From NCBI GenBank assembly GCA_017527945.1, contig JAFXPL010000156.1, positions 1 to 63,029 of the forward strand: a stretch of 63,029 bases of DNA, in the 5' to 3' direction. The translations under genes were made by a program, and so were the position numbers. A model generated the notes under the pieces. It had not been told where the DNA came from, searched no databases, and worked only from the letters and a program-made list of their open reading frames with translations. Source of the stretch: Bacteroidales bacterium. GTDB lineage: Bacteria; Bacteroidota; Bacteroidia; Bacteroidales; WCHB1-69. Positions 37,743 through 45,540 of this stretch are shown here, in pieces (within the stretch, counting starts at the first letter, position 1; every line of letters begins with the position of its first letter).

Positions 37743-37874
37743 AAAAGTGTATCTTTGCCGTCGAAACTCGTTAGAAAAAGTGCGGAGAAGTAGCAATTAT
37801 TCGTTGGAAAAAATGTAACGAAAGAGTGTTTTTTCGTTGGGAAAAGTGCATTTTTGCCGTTTGAACTACGCCCC
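37743..37874. repeat. Four degenerate 33-bp units
   Basis: Units start at 37743, 37776, 37809 and 37842, exactly 33 bp apart. Each begins AAAARTG. Units 1-3 end CGTTRGR. Units 1 and 4 also share TTTGCCG in the middle, which in unit 1 is part of a TAnnTTTG box. Between galK (37659) and the small membrane gene (38019) this array and the short frame after it are the only structure I see. Confidence 0.55.
37750..37757 (+). promoter_or_regulatory. TAnnTTTG box in the first 33-bp unit
   Basis: TATCTTTG followed by CCG. It could transcribe the repeat region and the short frame ending at 37959. Confidence 0.45.
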
Positions 37875-37959
37875 GGAGAAAGACAAACCTCATATCCGTG
37901 AATATTTAACTCCATTCCGAAAGCTTACGAAATTGGCGAAAGAGGCTTTGGAAAAATAA
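37819..37959 (+). pseudogene. Orphan C-terminal coding fragment, 46 residues
   Basis: An open frame with no ATG near its start reads through the last 33-bp units and ends YAPEKDKPHIREYLTPFRKL, then TKLAKEALEK and a stop. The charged amphipathic helix at the end looks like genuine protein C-terminus rather than chance frame. In the same frame, units 1 to 3 read as 11-residue repeats starting with Lys-Val or Lys-Met, interrupted by TAA at 37816. I take it as the 3' remnant of a lost gene, or a very small gene from GTG 37846. The parent gene is not recognised. Confidence 0.35.
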
Positions 37960-37973
37960 AACCTAAAAAATCG

Positions 37974-37981
37974 TACCTTTG
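37974..37981 (+). promoter_or_regulatory. TAnnTTTG box of the small membrane gene and ldcA
   Basis: TACCTTTG followed by CACCC, 37 nt before the ATG at 38019. Confidence 0.6.
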
Positions 37982-38018
37982 CACCCTCGAAAATTCCCAA
38001 TTTAAATACAAGACAATT

Positions 38019-38309
38019 ATGATATTACTACTCATCCCCGCGGCAATTGTTGCCATCGGTGTGTTTATGCTTTTGGCTGTCAAAAAAAGGCAAATCGTCA
38101 AGAACACTCGCTTCCTTAAATACATAAATGTGTTAAATCTTATCGCTGCATGCTTATTTTATCTGTTCGTGTTCTTAATTCTCCCATTGTTTGGAGGCAG
38201 GGACGAGTTTGTAACAGCGTTTTTCATTTACGCCCTATTCGGCGTGACGGCGTTGATAAGTAGTATTGTTGTTCTTCTAATCAACAAATTCACGAAAAAT
38301 GATGCATAA
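38019..38309 (+). CDS. Small three-helix membrane protein
   Basis: A 96-residue protein with three predicted transmembrane helices (about 2-21, 36-58 and 66-88), basic loops (VKKRQIVKNTRFLKY) and a charged tail. No family is recognised. It has a proper promoter box. Its 3' end overlaps the LD-carboxypeptidase gene by 11 bp, so the two are translated together. This suggests a link to the envelope or peptidoglycan, but no more can be said. Confidence 0.7.
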   Translation: MILLLIPAAIVAIGVFMLLAVKKRQIVKNTRFLKYINVLNLIAACLFYLFVFLILPLFGGRDEFVTAFFIYALFGVTALISSIVVLLINKFTKNDA

Positions 38310-39459
38310 ACGAGTCTTCCTGCTTCGAATCGTAATCACGCTTCTTTGCCTCATCGTCTTAACGCCCGTCGTGAGGGCTGCGGGACCGAAAAAACCGCTC
38401 AAATGCTTGGCTCCCGCCTATTTGAAGCCGGGCGACAAGGTGGCGCTCATCTCCCCTTCGTACTATTGTTCGATGGAGACGGCTTTCCGAGCGGCAGACA
38501 CCCTGCGCAGTTGGGGGTACGAGCCGGTCATCGGGCCGAATGTCGGCAAAAAGTATCTCGAACACTACGCCGGAACCGTGGAAGAGCGGCTTGCCGACCT
38601 CCGCTGGGCGCTCAACGACCCCGGCATCAAGGCCGTCATTTGTCTGCGCGGCGGCTACAGCACCCTGCACTTGGTGGAAGGGTTGCCCTTGAAAAAGCTT
38701 GCCGCCTCCCCGAAATGGCTCATCGGCTACAGCGACATCACCACGCTGCTCAGCATGGAGGCTTGCGCTGGCGTGATGGGCATCCACGGCGTGATGGGTT
38801 GCAACATTGCCAAGCAAGGCAATGCCAGTGTACAACAATCGTGTAAGTTGTTGCGCGACCTGCTCGAAGGTCAAGTGCCGCGCTATGAGCTGTCCGCCCA
38901 TAAAGAGAATATCCTCGGCCGGGCCACGGGCACTCTTGTGGGCGGCAACCTCGCCACCTTCGCCCCGCTGCTCTGCTCCCAAGTCAATGAAATCGGCCAG
39001 TCTGACATTATCCTTTTCGTGGAGGAGGTGGAGGAGACCCACCACAATATTGACCGTCTTTTCAACATGCTGAAAATGAGCGGGGTGCTCGCGCATTGCA
39101 AAGGCATTGTCTTAGGCGATTTCACTGACTGCACCAACGATGTCGGTTACGAAAGCGTGGAGGCGATGCTGCGCGAGTACATTGCGCCGTACCATATCCC
39201 GTTGCTCTGCAGCTTCCCCGCCGGTCACGAAAAGCTGAACCTGCCGCTCGTGATGGGCGCACCCGTCACCATGGATGTGCGTGCGGACGGCGCGACGCTC
39301 ACATTCGACATTCCTGGTGAACAACAGGCGATCCGCACCGAAGAGTTACGCAAGGCAGAGGCGGAAACAGCGGAAACGGAAAAAAACTGTCCCGAAATCA
39401 GGACCATTCAAGAAGTGGAAACGGAAAAGCCCGCATTAGAAAAACGGGTCGGCTTATAA
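38299..39459 (+). CDS. ldcA: S66 family LD-carboxypeptidase (muramoyltetrapeptide carboxypeptidase)
   Basis: Serine peptidase that removes the terminal D-Ala from tetrapeptide stems during peptidoglycan recycling. It has 386 residues. The N-terminal hydrophobic segment (about 7-28) suggests export or membrane anchoring, unlike the cytosolic E. coli enzyme. The nucleophile is in GYSDIT (Ser about 145), the catalytic Glu in FVEEVEETHH (about 242) and the His in PAGHEKLN (about 310). The opening PGDKVALISPS strand is typical. A hydrophilic Glu-rich tail of about 45 residues follows the catalytic domain. The gene overlaps its upstream partner by 11 bp and convergent mutY by 6 bp. Confidence 0.92.
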   Translation: MMHKRVFLLRIVITLLCLIVLTPVVRAAGPKKPLKCLAPAYLKPGDKVALISPSYYCSMETAFRAADTLRSWGYEPVIGPNVGKKYLEHYAGTVEERLADLRWALNDPGIKAVICLRGGYSTLHLVEGLPLKKLAASPKWLIGYSDITTLLSMEACAGVMGIHGVMGCNIAKQGNASVQQSCKLLRDLLEGQVPRYELSAHKENILGRATGTLVGGNLATFAPLLCSQVNEIGQSDIILFVEEVEETHHNIDRLFNMLKMSGVLAHCKGIVLGDFTDCTNDVGYESVEAMLREYIAPYHIPLLCSFPAGHEKLNLPLVMGAPVTMDVRADGATLTFDIPGEQQAIRTEELRKAEAETAETEKNCPEIRTIQEVETEKPALEKRVGL

Positions 39460-40446
39460 TCTGGCAAGATAATGCAGAAACTCCGTCATAATCTTCGGCA
39501 TCGGATACTTCTCCATATCATCGAATCTGACAACAATCTGATTATTATATAATTCCGGCATTATTTCCACGTTTTTCACGTAAAATGCCGCATGGATGAT
39601 CTGGTGGGAAAGCACCTCCCGGACAGAAAAGAGAGGCTTATCGGCACACACCTCCGAATCCGTCTCCGTCAATGGGAATTGGTACATGTTGCGCCATATA
39701 TCCGAGCCTTCCCGTTTTTCAATAATCGTCTGATTATTTGACAAATATACCGTATAGTGAAAATAGCGGTGTTTCAACTCGGCTTTTTTCTTCTTGACGG
39801 GAAGAATGTCAACCAAATGGTTGTTGAAGGCATAGCAGCTTGAAAGGAAAGGGCAGTCGTCGCAGTTGGGGTTGCGAGGCACGCACTGCATGGCGCCGAA
39901 GTCCATGGCCGCCTGGTTGAAGACTCCGGGTCGTTGTGACTCAATCTGCTCCTCGCAGATGGCTGTAATTCGCTTTACAACAGCGGGTTGCGTCACATCA
40001 TCGCAAATTCCGAAGATACGGCTGACGATACGGATTACGTTGCCATCGACGGCGGGGTAGGGCATCCCGAACGCGATGGAGGAGATGGCCGCCGCTGTGT
40101 AATTGCCAATCCCTTTGAGCGACAGGATCTTATCGTAATCTTTGGGGAAGTGTCCACCATGTTTTTCCATGATTTCGCGGGCGGCGGCGTGCATATTTCG
40201 GGCGCGGGAGTAGTAGCCGAGTCCCTGCCACACTTTCAGCACGCGCTCTTCGTCGGCCTCCGCAAGCGCCTTGACATCCGGGAACTGGTCGATGAAGCGG
40301 AGATAGTAGTCCCAGCCCTGCTGCACGCGGGTCTGCTGCAGGATGATTTCGGAGACCCAGATTCTGTAGGGGTCGGTTTCGCCACGCCAGGGCAGGTCGC
40401 GTTTGTGTTCTTCGTACCAGCGGAGGAGCGTTTCGGCGAAAGGCAT
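39454..40446 (-). CDS. mutY: A/G-specific adenine DNA glycosylase
   Basis: Base-excision enzyme of 330 residues that removes adenine opposite 8-oxoguanine. The catalytic Glu is in SEIILQQTRV (residue 33). The helix-hairpin-helix is LSLKGIGNYTAAAI, with the catalytic Asp in AVDGNV (134). The [4Fe-4S] ligands are C188, C195, C198 and C204 in the pattern C-x6-C-x2-C-x5-C. The C-terminal Nudix-like 8-oxoG recognition domain is present but short. The ATG lies 3 bp after the stop of the OmpA-lipoprotein gene, so the two form an operon driven from about 41470. Confidence 0.96.
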   Translation of the reverse strand: MPFAETLLRWYEEHKRDLPWRGETDPYRIWVSEIILQQTRVQQGWDYYLRFIDQFPDVKALAEADEERVLKVWQGLGYYSRARNMHAAAREIMEKHGGHFPKDYDKILSLKGIGNYTAAAISSIAFGMPYPAVDGNVIRIVSRIFGICDDVTQPAVVKRITAICEEQIESQRPGVFNQAAMDFGAMQCVPRNPNCDDCPFLSSCYAFNNHLVDILPVKKKKAELKHRYFHYTVYLSNNQTIIEKREGSDIWRNMYQFPLTETDSEVCADKPLFSVREVLSHQIIHAAFYVKNVEIMPELYNNQIVVRFDDMEKYPMPKIMTEFLHYLARL

Positions 40447-40449
40447 GGA

Positions 40450-41439
40450 TCAGTTGTTCTGGATCAGCTGGAAGAGCTGGTCGAGGTTGGGTGTGAGGAT
40501 GATTTCCGTGCGGCGGTTCTTGGCGCGTGCCTCGGGGGTGCTGTTCTCATCCAAGGGGAGATATTCGCTTCTGCCGGAGGCGGACAGGCGTTTGGGGTCG
40601 ATGTTGCCGTTTTGCAGCAGGGCTTTCACCACGGCGGTGGCGCGCATCACGCTCAAGTCCCAGTTGTCCTTGATTTGACCGCTGCCGCGATAGGGCACGT
40701 TGTCGGTGTGGCCTTCGATGTTTACCGCGATGTCGGTCTCATTTTCAAGCACTTGTGCCAATTGCTTGATGGCTTTGAGGCCTTGTTCGTTGATGGTCCA
40801 GCTGCCGGAGGCGAACAGCAGTTTGTCATCCATGGAGACATACACCTTGCCGTCCTTTTCGTGCACGTTCAGACCGCTGCCCTCGAATCCTTTCAGCGCG
40901 TTGCTGACTTTCTCCTTCAGTGCTTTTACCTCGGCATCTTTCTGAGCCAGAATGTTTTGCATCTCATTGATGCGTTGTTCCTTCAAAGCCAGTTCGGCGC
41001 GCGCTTTCGTCAGGGAATCCTGTTGCATTTGCAGCATCTTCTCCTTCACGCCCATCTCGTCTTTGTATTTGTCGAGGTTGCCGAGCAGGTCGTTGATGGT
41101 GCTCTGGTTGGTGGTTGATACATCGGCGAAGTTCTGCAGCAGTTCGTCGTAGTCTTTCTTGGCTTTTTCGTATTCCCGTTCGGCACTGCGGGCCTGGCGG
41201 AAGAGGCGCAATGTGTCGTCGCGCAGTTGTTCGACCTCCGCATTGAGCTCGTTCAGCTGGGCGGTCAAGCTCTTTTTCGCATCCTGGCAGTTTTGGTTTT
41301 CGGAAGTCATGAAGGTCAACTCGTCCTGCGTGCGCTGGAGCTTGAGTTGCAGTTCGTTATATTTTTGTTTGGTCACGCAGTTGGAAAACAGCAATGTCGT
41401 GGCCATCAAAAAAAGCGTAATTCTGATTGTTTTTTTCAT
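40450..41439 (-). CDS. OmpA-family lipoprotein with coiled-coil stalk
   Basis: Predicted outer-membrane lipoprotein of 329 residues that ties the membrane to peptidoglycan. The signal ends in the lipobox LLFSNC (Cys about 21). Residues 25-185 form a long heptad-rich coiled coil (QLKLQRTQDEL, KKSLTAQLNELNAEVEQL, LKEQRINEMQNILAQKDAEV). The C-terminal OmpA domain has VNIEGHTDNVPYRG and the diaminopimelate-binding NRRTEIIL segment. It resembles the Bacteroidota OmpA/MotB-like proteins with a Pal-type fold. First gene of an operon with mutY. Confidence 0.92.
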   Translation of the reverse strand: MKKTIRITLFLMATTLLFSNCVTKQKYNELQLKLQRTQDELTFMTSENQNCQDAKKSLTAQLNELNAEVEQLRDDTLRLFRQARSAEREYEKAKKDYDELLQNFADVSTTNQSTINDLLGNLDKYKDEMGVKEKMLQMQQDSLTKARAELALKEQRINEMQNILAQKDAEVKALKEKVSNALKGFEGSGLNVHEKDGKVYVSMDDKLLFASGSWTINEQGLKAIKQLAQVLENETDIAVNIEGHTDNVPYRGSGQIKDNWDLSVMRATAVVKALLQNGNIDPKRLSASGRSEYLPLDENSTPEARAKNRRTEIILTPNLDQLFQLIQNN

Positions 41440-41466
41440 CTTTTATACTATTATTTGCTCAATCGG

Positions 41467-41474
41467 CAAAAATA
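41467..41474 (-). promoter_or_regulatory. TAnnTTTG box of the OmpA-mutY operon
   Basis: TATTTTTG on the minus strand, 27 nt before the ATG. A second identical box lies at 41502-41509, 35 bp further upstream. Confidence 0.65.
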
Positions 41475-41538
41475 CGGTATAAACCGATGTGTTTTCGGAG
41501 GCAAAAATAAAGATATAAACAACGGATTTTGGATAACC

Positions 41539-42141
41539 TCAGAGGGCGGCAACTTCGGTCATGGGTATTTTGCGCAGTGCCGCCGTGATGCGGTCGGCCT
41601 CGCGCTGGCGTACCGAGATAGTGTAGATACACTGCATATAACTTTGTCTGTCAATGACTTGCACTTCCGGATCTTTCAAAATCTGCATGATGTCGTTCAT
41701 CTTCACGTATTCGAATGTCACGCGGTAAGTCTCCTGGATGGTGCGTTCCACGATGGTGGCGGCATCCAGCGCTTCGCGTGCGGCCACTTTGTAGGCATTC
41801 TGCAACCCGCTGACGCCCAGTTTGATGCCTCCGAAATAGCGCACTACAATCACCAATGTGTTGGTCAAGTCTTTGGAGAGCAGCTGTCCGTGGATGGGGC
41901 GGCCTGCCGTGCCCGAGGGTTCACCGTTGTCGTTGACTCGGTAGGCATCTTTGTGCGGCCCCAAAATGTAGGCATAGCAGTGGTGCCGCGCGTCCCAGTG
42001 CTTTTTCTGGATTTCGGCGAGCCGCTGTTTCACTTCCTGCTCGTCTTGCACGGGGAAGGCGTAGGCCAGGAACTTGCTGCGCTTCTCGCTGTAGCTCCCT
42101 TCCGACGGTTTGGCAATGGTTTTATAGCTGTCTTCGAACAT
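41539..42141 (-). CDS. yigZ: YigZ/IMPACT family protein
   Basis: A 200-residue cytosolic protein of the UPF0029/IMPACT family, related by fold to elongation-factor domains. The biochemical role in bacteria is not settled. Signature blocks are SKFLAYAFPV, KKHWDARHHCYAYILG, DNGEPSGTAGRPIHGQL and NTLVIVVRYFGGIKLGVSGL. The C-terminal DUF1949-like ACT domain begins near residue 135. It overlaps the 3' end of ribD by 20 bp and is the last gene of a three-gene operon that starts with the DUF4340 gene. Confidence 0.93.
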   Translation of the reverse strand: MFEDSYKTIAKPSEGSYSEKRSKFLAYAFPVQDEQEVKQRLAEIQKKHWDARHHCYAYILGPHKDAYRVNDNGEPSGTAGRPIHGQLLSKDLTNTLVIVVRYFGGIKLGVSGLQNAYKVAAREALDAATIVERTIQETYRVTFEYVKMNDIMQILKDPEVQVIDRQSYMQCIYTISVRQREADRITAALRKIPMTEVAAL

Positions 42142-43084
42142 AAATCAGCTGGTTGTCGTCAATTTGAACAGTTTTTTCTACAAAATCGGGTGTCGCTGGT
42201 GCAAGAAGCCCTTTTCCCCAGCTTTGGTTGCCGACCAGAATCCGGGCTTCGTCCCAAAGGTCCGCGTCAAGGAATTTCTCCAGCGTTTTCTTTCCGCCTT
42301 CGATGATGACGGATTGGATCTTACAGCCATACATTTTGTTTATCGCCTCATGCGCATCATCGGGTAGTGGGATGCAGGGAAGCGGGGTGTTTGTCTCCTC
42401 CCCACGTTGCATGACAAAGCGTTGCGGGTTCTTGCCCGGGTATTCGCGGGTGGTGAGCTGCGGACGGTCGTTCTGCATGGTGCGGTACCCGACCAGGATG
42501 GCATCCTCTTCCCCGCGCCACTTGTGGGCCAGCACCTTCAGCGCGTCGTTGGTGATCCAATAGGAAGAGGGATGGGGTTCGCTCCGGTCAATGTCCATGT
42601 ATCCGTCGCGTGTTTTCGCCCATTTCAAAATGATGTACGGGCGGTGTAGCCGGTGGAAGGTGAAAAAACGCCGGTTCAGTTCCTCACAAGCTTCGCGGCA
42701 GATGTTCTCCGTCACGTCGATGCCTGCTTCGCGGAGTTTCCGCACACCCGCGCCGTTCACTTTGTCGTGGTAGTCGATGGAGCCGATGACCACCCGAGGG
42801 ATGCCGTAGCGGATGATGGCGTCGGCGCAGGGGGGCGTTTTCCCGAAATGGGAACAGGGTTCCAGATTCACGTACAGGGTGCTTTCTTTCAGTAACTCCT
42901 TGTTTTCCACGGAGTTTATGGCGTTGATTTCCGCATGGGGCTCGCCGCAGCGATGGTGGTAGCCCTCGCCGATAATCTTGTCATCGTGCACGATGACTGC
43001 TCCCACCATCGGGTTGGGGCTGGTGTGGCCCAGACCCATGGCGGCCAATTGAAGGCACCGACGCATGTAGGTTTCGTGGTCCAT
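42122..43084 (-). CDS. ribD: Bifunctional riboflavin deaminase/reductase
   Basis: Two-domain enzyme of riboflavin synthesis, 320 residues. The N-terminal deaminase (about 1-145) has the zinc site HAEIN and PCSHFGKTPPCADAII. The C-terminal reductase (about 150-320) has AKTRDGYMD, ITNDALKVLAHKWR and the NADPH-site strand SVIIEGGKKTLEKFL. The chosen start is the ATG at 43084 (MDHETYMRR), where the deaminase fold begins; a longer frame would overlap the upstream gene. The gap to the DUF4340 gene is 2 bp, and the 3' end overlaps yigZ by 20 bp. No other rib gene is in the window. Confidence 0.95.
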   Translation of the reverse strand: MDHETYMRRCLQLAAMGLGHTSPNPMVGAVIVHDDKIIGEGYHHRCGEPHAEINAINSVENKELLKESTLYVNLEPCSHFGKTPPCADAIIRYGIPRVVIGSIDYHDKVNGAGVRKLREAGIDVTENICREACEELNRRFFTFHRLHRPYIILKWAKTRDGYMDIDRSEPHPSSYWITNDALKVLAHKWRGEEDAILVGYRTMQNDRPQLTTREYPGKNPQRFVMQRGEETNTPLPCIPLPDDAHEAINKMYGCKIQSVIIEGGKKTLEKFLDADLWDEARILVGNQSWGKGLLAPATPDFVEKTVQIDDNQLIYVRRQL

Positions 43085-43086
43085 GC

Positions 43087-44166
43087 CTATTTTTGTTTCA
43101 GAAAATAGGAGAGAGGTTGGTTCTGGCGGTCGAAATGGTAATATTGGCACTGTACCAGGTCTTTTGTGTTCCCGTCTAACACGGCGTAGAACTTGTCGCG
43201 GTTGTACGGCTCGTCTTCCGCGCGCTCCATTCCGCCGATGATGGCGTCAAGGTAGTACGGGTCGGGCTCCAGCTTGCGGTACATGTCCAAGGTGGTTTTC
43301 TTCCCATCGACATCTGTCAACGTGATGGTTTTGAAGTGGTTGTATCTCAAGATGGAATCTTTGGCAGAGTCAGACATGCCCGAGACGTAGATTTCGTAGT
43401 TCTTGTCGCGGTACTCTGCCAGCATGTCGAGCAGTTTCACGGTGTCATAATCCGGGATAAGCTGGTTATGGACATTGTATAAACTGAAGAAGCGGGGGCC
43501 GGATTTTTCCACGTAGTAAGACTCCTCAGGATTCTCCAGGTCTTCCACCATCAGTGACTGGATGCGGGTGATCTTGGTGGTGAAAAGGTCGCAGTTGAAC
43601 CAGTCCACGGGCTTGAATGCGTAGAATGGGGTCAGGAAGCCGCGGAAGCCGGGGATGTAGACGATGCATGGTTCATCGAATCCTTCCAGGATGGCGTAGT
43701 TTGACACATTGGTCATGGTGGCGGGCCCCATGTAATAGGTTTTCACGTTTCGTTCCTTTTTGAAAAATGGGATGCCGAAAAGTGTGAATTTTGGTGCTTT
43801 TTGGTAGATTTCCACTTTCACGGCGTTTACGGACATCATCTTGTTGATGTTTGACTGGGCGGTTTTGGCCACCGTCTGTTGCAGCGTAACGTTGTGGATG
43901 GTGGATAGTAGGTCGTTGACTTTCGAAGGCATGGCCTTCACAGAGTCCTGCACGTACCAGCCGTCGTCGTGGCGCACTAACAGGGAGTGTTCCCCGTTCA
44001 TGTCGGCGATGAAAATTTTGGTGATGTTGTTGGTGTCTTTGACAGCGAACAAGTCTGATTTCGGTTGTCTATTGCCGCCAATTACGCCGGTTTTGGCTAA
44101 TGCAAGAATGAGGCAGCCTACAAGCAGCAGGCATCCGAGGATAATGGCTATGTTTTTCTTTTTCAT
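43087..44166 (-). CDS. DUF4340-like membrane-anchored protein
   Basis: A 359-residue protein with a single N-terminal hydrophobic anchor (about 5-25), then a periplasmic domain. The first 70 residues after the anchor (NNITKIFIADMNGEHSLLVR, DDGWYVQDSVKAMPSKVNDL) follow the DUF4340 pattern of strand, strand, helix seen in proteins linked to gliding or ABC-type envelope systems. The remainder (TYYMGPATMTNVSNYAIL, GFRGFLTPFYAFKPVDWFNC) is less familiar. First gene of an operon with ribD and yigZ. Function unknown. Confidence 0.72.
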   Translation of the reverse strand: MKKKNIAIILGCLLLVGCLILALAKTGVIGGNRQPKSDLFAVKDTNNITKIFIADMNGEHSLLVRHDDGWYVQDSVKAMPSKVNDLLSTIHNVTLQQTVAKTAQSNINKMMSVNAVKVEIYQKAPKFTLFGIPFFKKERNVKTYYMGPATMTNVSNYAILEGFDEPCIVYIPGFRGFLTPFYAFKPVDWFNCDLFTTKITRIQSLMVEDLENPEESYYVEKSGPRFFSLYNVHNQLIPDYDTVKLLDMLAEYRDKNYEIYVSGMSDSAKDSILRYNHFKTITLTDVDGKKTTLDMYRKLEPDPYYLDAIIGGMERAEDEPYNRDKFYAVLDGNTKDLVQCQYYHFDRQNQPLSYFLKQK

Positions 44167-44189
44167 ATTGGGTTTCGAATTTTGGGGCG

Positions 44190-44197
44190 CAAAGGTA
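44190..44197 (-). promoter_or_regulatory. TAnnTTTG box of the DUF4340-ribD-yigZ operon
   Basis: TACCTTTG followed by CGCC on the minus strand, 23 nt before the ATG at 44166. Confidence 0.65.
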
Positions 44198-44241
44198 AAT
44201 AATTTTTCACGTTGCCAGTAGGGGCGCGGTATTTTGATGTG

Positions 44242-45480
44242 TTACTGCCAGCGTTCTTCTGCTTTGTCAATCTCCCTTTGCAGGTTGTCGGGTAGTTTTT
44301 CGTTCATGCATTGGTGGCACTGCATGTCAAGGGTGTACATGCGGCCGATGCAGTAGTTGGAGTGTTTGCATCCGCTGCGGGTCACTTCGCCGCTGTGCAG
44401 TTTGTTGACGAAGTCGGTGTCGTGCACTAAGGCGCGTGCCATTTGGAAGGCCACGAAGCCGGAGTTGAGCACTTTCTCCATGTCCTCTTTCTTTACCATT
44501 CCGCCTACGTAGATGAGGGGCATTTTCACGGTTTGGCGGAACTTCATGGCGGTTTCGTAAAAATAGGCATCCTTGTAAGGCACGGTCGGGATGACGATGC
44601 GTCCGCCGATGTGCAGGCCGAGCTTGAGCCACCAGAACTTTTTCATGTCCATGTAGTGGGCGAGGGTTTTGAGGGGCATGGCGCCGCGCATCACTTCCAT
44701 GGGGGCCTTGCTGACGAAACCGGCGGTGAGCACAAGTGCATGCACGCCGAGGCGTTCCAGTTCCTGCGCCACTTTCAGGCACTCGTCCACCTGCATGCCG
44801 CTGCGGAAACCATCGTACATGTTGGTTTTCACCACGATGGCCATGTCGTCTTTGGCCTCCTTCATCACACGGGTGATAACTTCGCGCATGAAGCGCATGC
44901 GGTTTTCCAAGGAACCGCCGTACTCGTCTTTGCGGTGGTTGGTGTAGGGCGAGAGGAACTGGCTGATAAGGTAGCCGTGGCCGGCATGTACCTCGATGCA
45001 GTCGAATCCGGCGCGGCGGCACAAGTCCACGGCCTTGCCGAAGTCATCGGTGATCCGAGCGATGTCTTCCTTGGTCATTTTCCGGGTGAAGGTCGGCGAA
45101 TAGAGATTGAAACGGCCCGACGGTGACAGCGGTTTTTCGCCGCAGGTGGCCCGGTGGGTCATGTTGCCGCAATGTCCGATCTGAATGGAGGCCTTCGCGC
45201 CCTCCGCGTGGATGGCGTCCGTCAGTTTCTTCAGTTCCGGCACAATCTCTTCGCGCAGCCAAAGCTGACCCTCGAAGGAGAGACCGCTGCGGCTCACCGA
45301 GGCGTAGGCAACTGTTGTCATGCCGATGCCGCCGTGCGCCACCGCCGTGTGGTAGTTGAACAGCTTCTCCGATGGGCGGTTGTTGACCGCCATGTTTTCA
45401 AATGCTGCAGAACGTATCGTTCTGTTTCTCAATGTTATGGGCCCGATTTGGCAGGGCGTGAAAATGGGGGATTCGATCAT
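44242..45480 (-). CDS. NADH:flavin oxidoreductase, Old Yellow Enzyme family
   Basis: FMN-dependent (beta/alpha)8 barrel of 412 residues that reduces activated double bonds or related substrates. Family blocks are PCQIGPITLRNR, the His-containing IQIGHCGNMTHRA, the acid-base and substrate block EVHAGHGYLISQFLSPYTNHRKDEYGG (split here as two motifs, HAGHGY and NRMRF), and MPLIYVGGM near the phosphate site. The C-terminus adds a cysteine cluster, C-x5-C-x10-C-x2-C, resembling the [4Fe-4S] site of 2-enoate and dienoyl-CoA reductases, but the flavodoxin-like NADPH domains of those enzymes are absent. Its ATG is directly preceded by an ACTAACCC repeat array. Confidence 0.9.
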   Translation of the reverse strand: MIESPIFTPCQIGPITLRNRTIRSAAFENMAVNNRPSEKLFNYHTAVAHGGIGMTTVAYASVSRSGLSFEGQLWLREEIVPELKKLTDAIHAEGAKASIQIGHCGNMTHRATCGEKPLSPSGRFNLYSPTFTRKMTKEDIARITDDFGKAVDLCRRAGFDCIEVHAGHGYLISQFLSPYTNHRKDEYGGSLENRMRFMREVITRVMKEAKDDMAIVVKTNMYDGFRSGMQVDECLKVAQELERLGVHALVLTAGFVSKAPMEVMRGAMPLKTLAHYMDMKKFWWLKLGLHIGGRIVIPTVPYKDAYFYETAMKFRQTVKMPLIYVGGMVKKEDMEKVLNSGFVAFQMARALVHDTDFVNKLHSGEVTRSGCKHSNYCIGRMYTLDMQCHQCMNEKLPDNLQREIDKAEERWQ

Positions 45481-45540
45481 GGGTTAGTGGGTTAGTGGTT
45501 TAGTGGGTTAGTGGGTTAGTGGGTTAGTGGGTTAGTAGTT
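45481..45540. repeat. Seven-copy 8-bp tandem array, unit GGGTTAGT
   Basis: Seven units (one with GGTTTAGT) run from 45481 to 45536, followed by a partial eighth. On the minus strand the unit is ACTAACCC. The array fills the whole gap between the stop codon of the beta-barrel gene and the start codon of the reductase gene, which follows with no spacer. Confidence 0.95.

Noticed and set aside
37743..37874. 33-bp units as a mini CRISPR
   Set aside because: No conserved full-length repeat and no spacers; only the unit borders are alike.
45481..45540. GGGTTAGT array as telomere-like DNA or contig end
   Set aside because: It lies inside the contig between two intact genes and is short; a microsatellite is the simpler reading.
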